NCBI GenBank assembly: GCA_004764695.1
Contig: SMSO01000031.1
Location: 2,217,048 to 2,281,047 of the forward strand
Direction of reading: 5' to 3'
Length of the DNA stretch: 64,000 nucleotides
Source of the DNA: Schizochytrium sp. TIO01
Lineage: Eukaryota; Sar; Bigyra; Thraustochytrida; Thraustochytriidae
In this document: positions 61,601 through 64,000 of the stretch, piece by piece
How the letters are laid out: every line of letters begins with the position of its first letter
Position numbering within the stretch: position 1 is the first letter of the stretch
The notes under the pieces: generated by a model
What the model saw: the letters and a program-made list of their open reading frames with translations, nothing else
What the model was told of the DNA's origin: nothing
Databases searched by the model: none
Program-made: the position numbers and the translations under genes

Positions 61601-64000
61601 ATCTAAAGGGGCATTGCATGGAACAAGCAGTGACGATGCATCAAATACAGGTATTTGTTGATTATTCACCCAAAATTCCAAGAGTTCAATTTGTTCGCTA
61701 TGATGTGTTCGCGCATCCTGCTCCAATATCTCCTGCTTTGCCATACGTCGAGTCTTACGCCGCGCAGGTGGGTCTGGTGGATCTTGGTCAGCATTGTAGC
61801 CACCTAGCTTGACTTCAGTCACCACATTTGTATTAACAGGATGATGTGACTTTGTAGGATCATCCCAAATCCAACGAAACCCTTGTGGTGGTGGAAAGTT
61901 AACTTTCACATGCTGAGGACCAAGGGCACTAAGACGCTTCCGAGCCTCGGCTACTAAAGGGTTATTCGTATCGAGGAAGCGGTTCGGGTTTTGCATACCA
62001 GAAGACTTTGTCTCTACTAATTTAACCAACAAGGGCTCCTTTGCATCACCTGCTAAAATCACAGAAAGCGCTGTTGGTGAGGCTTTGGTGGGCGAAAGAA
62101 CGAATTGCCTGCCAAACAGCTGTAAGAACGCTGTTCGCGCTTCTAAAGGGGTAGGGCTTCGTCCATGCGGCGAAGAGGTAGCTTTTGCTCGTTGCAAACT
62201 GCCATCTGTAATGGAGTGAATGCTTTCAATATGTTGATCTTCGTCGAGTCCAGATGTCACTCCATAAGGTCCATCTCGCCAGCTAGCCGGGGCATGTTGC
62301 ATCGTGTTCAACCACAATGCATTTTGTACATCTTGAAGAATCCCTGAAAGTAGATTCTCGTGTGGAGTCAATTTGAGTGTTTCTGTCACAGTTCCTTGAA
62401 GAATAACCATATCTTTAGCAGCATCATCAAGGTTTTTGCTTTCTGGCATTTTATCTGAGTTGGCTCCAAGGAACTGCTGGATACGGAAAAGTTCGGCATC
62501 ATCTTCTTGGCCTGCAAGTTGCTTGCGTACAGACCTTACGTTTAAATATCCAGAAATTCGATCAACAAGCATACCCAATGACCGGATGCTGTGCTGCAAA
62601 GTGTTATTTGGTGGCGAAGGCATAGCGGCTTGCAAGAAGAGCAATAAGTTTGCACTGAACCGAGCATCCATACTTGCTTTCATGGTCTCCATTTCCGCAA
62701 CAGATGCAGGATGAACCATTCCTAGCATTGACTGAGTTACCTTGGGCTGAGGTATCTCCTTAACCTTCTCGGCCCAGGTTGGCTCCTGAAGGCAGGTTAG
62801 ATAGCGACGAAACATATCTCGATCAGCAGCGTTGGCGACAGGAAACGGCCCCATAGATGCACATCGTAATGCATTGCGTAGTTGTACGCAAGCATCTTCA
62901 TCATCCTCGATCACCAAGGTTTTTTCTCGTACTTGTTGCATAAACCCTCGCCATGGCCACAAAACAGTACGCACGTCTTCGTGAGCCTGCAGTGCCAAGG
63001 CTGTCTTTTGTACTCGATCAGAAAGCACTTCTGTCAATCGAAAGGATGAGTCAATATATGAGACTAAGCTGAGCCCAAGCAGATCCGGAAGAGAAAAGAT
63101 GGCCTTCCTACGTGCAGGTGGGAAGTACGGGCAAACATCTCGCCATGCAATGGCAAAGAGACGCCAAAGAAGAAGGTGAGTTGCAGATGCCCCTAGCTGG
63201 CCTATGCTTTGTGTCTGCAATAGTTGTTGGATAGCAAAGTTGATTTGTCGAGGCGTTGAGAAGCTTGCACCTCGAAGAATAGACTTATGCAGCAGCGAGA
63301 GTGGAAGGTCAACCTCTAGCATTGTTTGTGATGGCGGGGGCAAAAAATTCTCTCCAATACTTTTGGACACTGTGCTCTTCGAAGATGTAAGAACGCCCTC
63401 GACCTTGAGATTAGCATTGGCATCCACTTCAGCCTCACTACGTTCTTCTACGAGAATGGGTTCCTCGTTAAGAATGTTTGAGGTTCCGTCTTGAAGAAGT
63501 TGCTCCGTGACGGCAATGACAATTGAGTGGTCCTCTTTTTTGTCTCCACTAAGATTTCCGTCGCGCCCTGACAGAACCTGAAAAACATGTGTACTGCTGT
63601 CCAGATCCTGGAAATGAGCTTCTGTGAATGGCAATATAGTTGTATGCGGGTACGTATGTCGCACTTTGACAATCACACTTGGTGTAAGACCACGAGCTTC
63701 AATGGTGCGGGCAAGATCTTCCTTTGTCTCCCAGATATTGTGCGATCTTGCGAGGTTCTCATACTTCAGCAACTTGCGAAGCTCTCGCGGGTATTCTTCT
63801 CCAAGCTCCTGCAATGCCTGGTCCAGTGCTGCTCCATCACAGAACTCACGACCCATCCAATTAATTGGAAGAATAGGCGTGAGATCTCCATTGCGTTCCC
63901 GTCGCGCGCCACATGCTTCGACTACAAATGCGTATCCAAAGAGATCTCCAGGTCTGGTCTTTGCCCGAATTCTCGCATCGTCCGAGAGCTCTTCAGGGTC
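58553..64000 (-). CDS. Giant SNF2-type ATPase fused to AlkA/MAG-type DNA-3-methyladenine glycosylase (5' truncated)
   Basis: One uninterrupted frame reaches the right edge, so 1815 residues are visible and the start is outside; a Met at 63856 is probably internal. The N-terminal ~1000 residues are not recognised. A SNF2/SF2 ATPase follows: motif I VGAGKT (60908-60925), motif II DEAV (60569-60580, DEAH-like), motif III SATM (60475-60486), motif V EGSHGLNLQEYADAV and motif VI QMKGRIDRPGQK (59905-59940). Next is a disordered Lys/Arg-rich linker with nuclear-localisation-like clusters. The C-terminal ~210 residues are an HhH-GPD glycosylase of the AlkA/MAG type: IIYQQISTKAGASIF, the hairpin VKGIGPW (58809-58829) and YGDLVVRKG, whose Asp (58748-58750) matches the catalytic Asp, then RPYRSIGTWLMWH. 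It likely excises alkylated bases in chromatin. The only gene here with this combination; the stop overlaps the glycosyltransferase gene. Confidence 0.85.
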   Translation of the reverse strand, partial: DPEELSDDARIRAKTRPGDLFGYAFVVEACGARRERNGDLTPILPINWMGREFCDGAALDQALQELGEEYPRELRKLLKYENLARSHNIWETKEDLARTIEARGLTPSVIVKVRHTYPHTTILPFTEAHFQDLDSSTHVFQVLSGRDGNLSGDKKEDHSIVIAVTEQLLQDGTSNILNEEPILVEERSEAEVDANANLKVEGVLTSSKSTVSKSIGENFLPPPSQTMLEVDLPLSLLHKSILRGASFSTPRQINFAIQQLLQTQSIGQLGASATHLLLWRLFAIAWRDVCPYFPPARRKAIFSLPDLLGLSLVSYIDSSFRLTEVLSDRVQKTALALQAHEDVRTVLWPWRGFMQQVREKTLVIEDDEDACVQLRNALRCASMGPFPVANAADRDMFRRYLTCLQEPTWAEKVKEIPQPKVTQSMLGMVHPASVAEMETMKASMDARFSANLLLFLQAAMPSPPNNTLQHSIRSLGMLVDRISGYLNVRSVRKQLAGQEDDAELFRIQQFLGANSDKMPESKNLDDAAKDMVILQGTVTETLKLTPHENLLSGILQDVQNALWLNTMQHAPASWRDGPYGVTSGLDEDQHIESIHSITDGSLQRAKATSSPHGRSPTPLEARTAFLQLFGRQFVLSPTKASPTALSVILAGDAKEPLLVKLVETKSSGMQNPNRFLDTNNPLVAEARKRLSALGPQHVKVNFPPPQGFRWIWDDPTKSHHPVNTNVVTEVKLGGYNADQDPPDPPARRKTRRMAKQEILEQDARTHHSEQIELLEFWVNNQQIPVFDASSLLVPCNAPLDEQELYGELRQLVEEAFYISSECSTTPSASLKIKKAKAGKTPTTSYMDLFRRLEDAARCGRHGNVDAVYNWSSILEATPITPHVFRDLLLKIMMMEGNSFSLSASAGVNSQHWQQDFTNEGTALRVMFGLAALYPGCIERVKEHQFQTFTRFRILSKSNLQYVDFIESLRKLAFPVEEEDADGMKQQLASQIEVTTKLWSHQQETVDKVTEGIQDGMLGFADASTVGAGKTLSALACIASAQKIISSRGETLRGSLVLLPTNSLISEWTTQIMLHTKGVHVLAQDKSGFLKTLGISNAGEPARRIARGRHIKVDADSIVLTTLGRARDHPFSTLGWDLVIIDEAVSVQSQTALQSFAAWRQVLASRCGVMMLSATMYRSRMSDLFVLIRMLRSPLPRIQPYLATLLSEHAIVALPENPRKWHMEFRPVYLDDDAKQRYRALVEQSFHGHGVSDARSLYKDLKTFLRHNYEQTLAVNAIASEVETFRKSKRRPLVFAANENEKKLLLKAIPNSETLPGSGDAKNVLIVTVREGSHGLNLQEYADAVVTRPQPGDIMEQMKGRIDRPGQKVKNLLLTVVVAHDTIEEAEAANIRICGSFFRQYLDPLSRTFQERAMSSMESIFDTERTTAKTKKGSSKPQAPAQRYKTRYGGALANDFRSHLETFIDNEEYLSSASISITGGTSTDISLKPPSTTRRTTARKRKHDVLEEENEVATSSDEDKQDANYMPASNLKTAEEIPPAKRRKSVSQGETASKRKTLAEKNEAKSVVKGPLKPKRKKRPSETEFLGQGPPQKISDELMAQALAHFAKNDPKMANVVNQVGAPTKLMEKVGVADPFMALTRSIIYQQISTKAGASIFKRFDALLENDITPTRIMKTSIEDLRSAGLSARKAEYVKSLSEHFQTQDLSRKRLDSMSDDEVFNSLIKVKGIGPWSIHMFLLFSLGRPDVLPYGDLVVRKGFKRLYNLSNGEEVEDTKVVRLPDEYELLELSTAWRPYRSIGTWLMWHAVESESAAYTF

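Noticed and set aside
1-64000. tRNA and rRNA genes
   Set aside because: Looked by eye for T-loop (GTTCRANNC) and A-box patterns in intergenic DNA; nothing with a plausible cloverleaf. A covariance search would be decisive.

Overview
The window is nuclear DNA of a eukaryotic microbe. Every recognisable gene is eukaryotic: a dolichol-pathway GPT, RBM22-like splicing factor, ArfGAP2/3, RPB9, TTF1/Reb1-type Myb protein, TALE homeodomains, RGS, FHA, MESD, an ER-type UDP-glycosyltransferase and a SNF2 ATPase. Genes are mostly single long ORFs with a mixed base composition, homopolymeric Ser/Gln/Lys/Asp runs and short intergenic gaps. The one intron I can support has GTAAGT, TACTAAC and AG signals. 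An intron-poor, apparently flagellate protist fits (coiled-coil protein with FBF1-like layout, MESD, RGS); a stramenopile such as a thraustochytrid is my inference and is not proven by the sequence.

Layout. 0-22.7 kb is gene-dense: a 5'-truncated helical protein with a Gln/His-rich tail (+), ALG7/DPAGT1 (-), RBM22-like splicing factor (-), a type II membrane protein (+), a large coiled-coil protein (+) whose stop codon overlaps that of RPB9 (-), an alpha/beta hydrolase (+), ArfGAP2/3 (-), a MESD-like ER chaperone (-) and a disordered basic Ser/Arg protein (-). 22.7-44.1 kb is a gene desert. From 27.3 kb on it is a microsatellite island with more than twenty arrays, mostly different tetranucleotides, plus two minisatellites and several hairpin-forming inverted repeats. 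44.1-64 kb is gene-dense again: a protein with two TALE homeodomains (+), a TTF1/Reb1-like Myb protein with a repetitive Lys-rich tail (-), an RGS protein with a probable F-BAR-like C-terminus (-), a two-exon FHA protein (+), a membrane UDP-glycosyltransferase (+), and a giant ORF (-) that runs off the right edge and joins a SNF2-type ATPase to an AlkA/MAG-type DNA glycosylase.

The genes do not form one pathway. Loose themes are the secretory route (ALG7, MESD, ArfGAP2/3, glycosyltransferase, type II membrane protein) and nuclear DNA/RNA work (RBM22-like, RPB9, TALE, TTF1-like, FHA, SNF2-glycosylase). The best candidate for something undescribed is the SNF2-DNA glycosylase fusion, which would put chromatin remodelling and alkyl-base excision in one polypeptide. 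Next are the RGS/F-BAR-like protein and the tandem TALE protein, which has a perfect palindrome made of TGATTGAT-type units just upstream.
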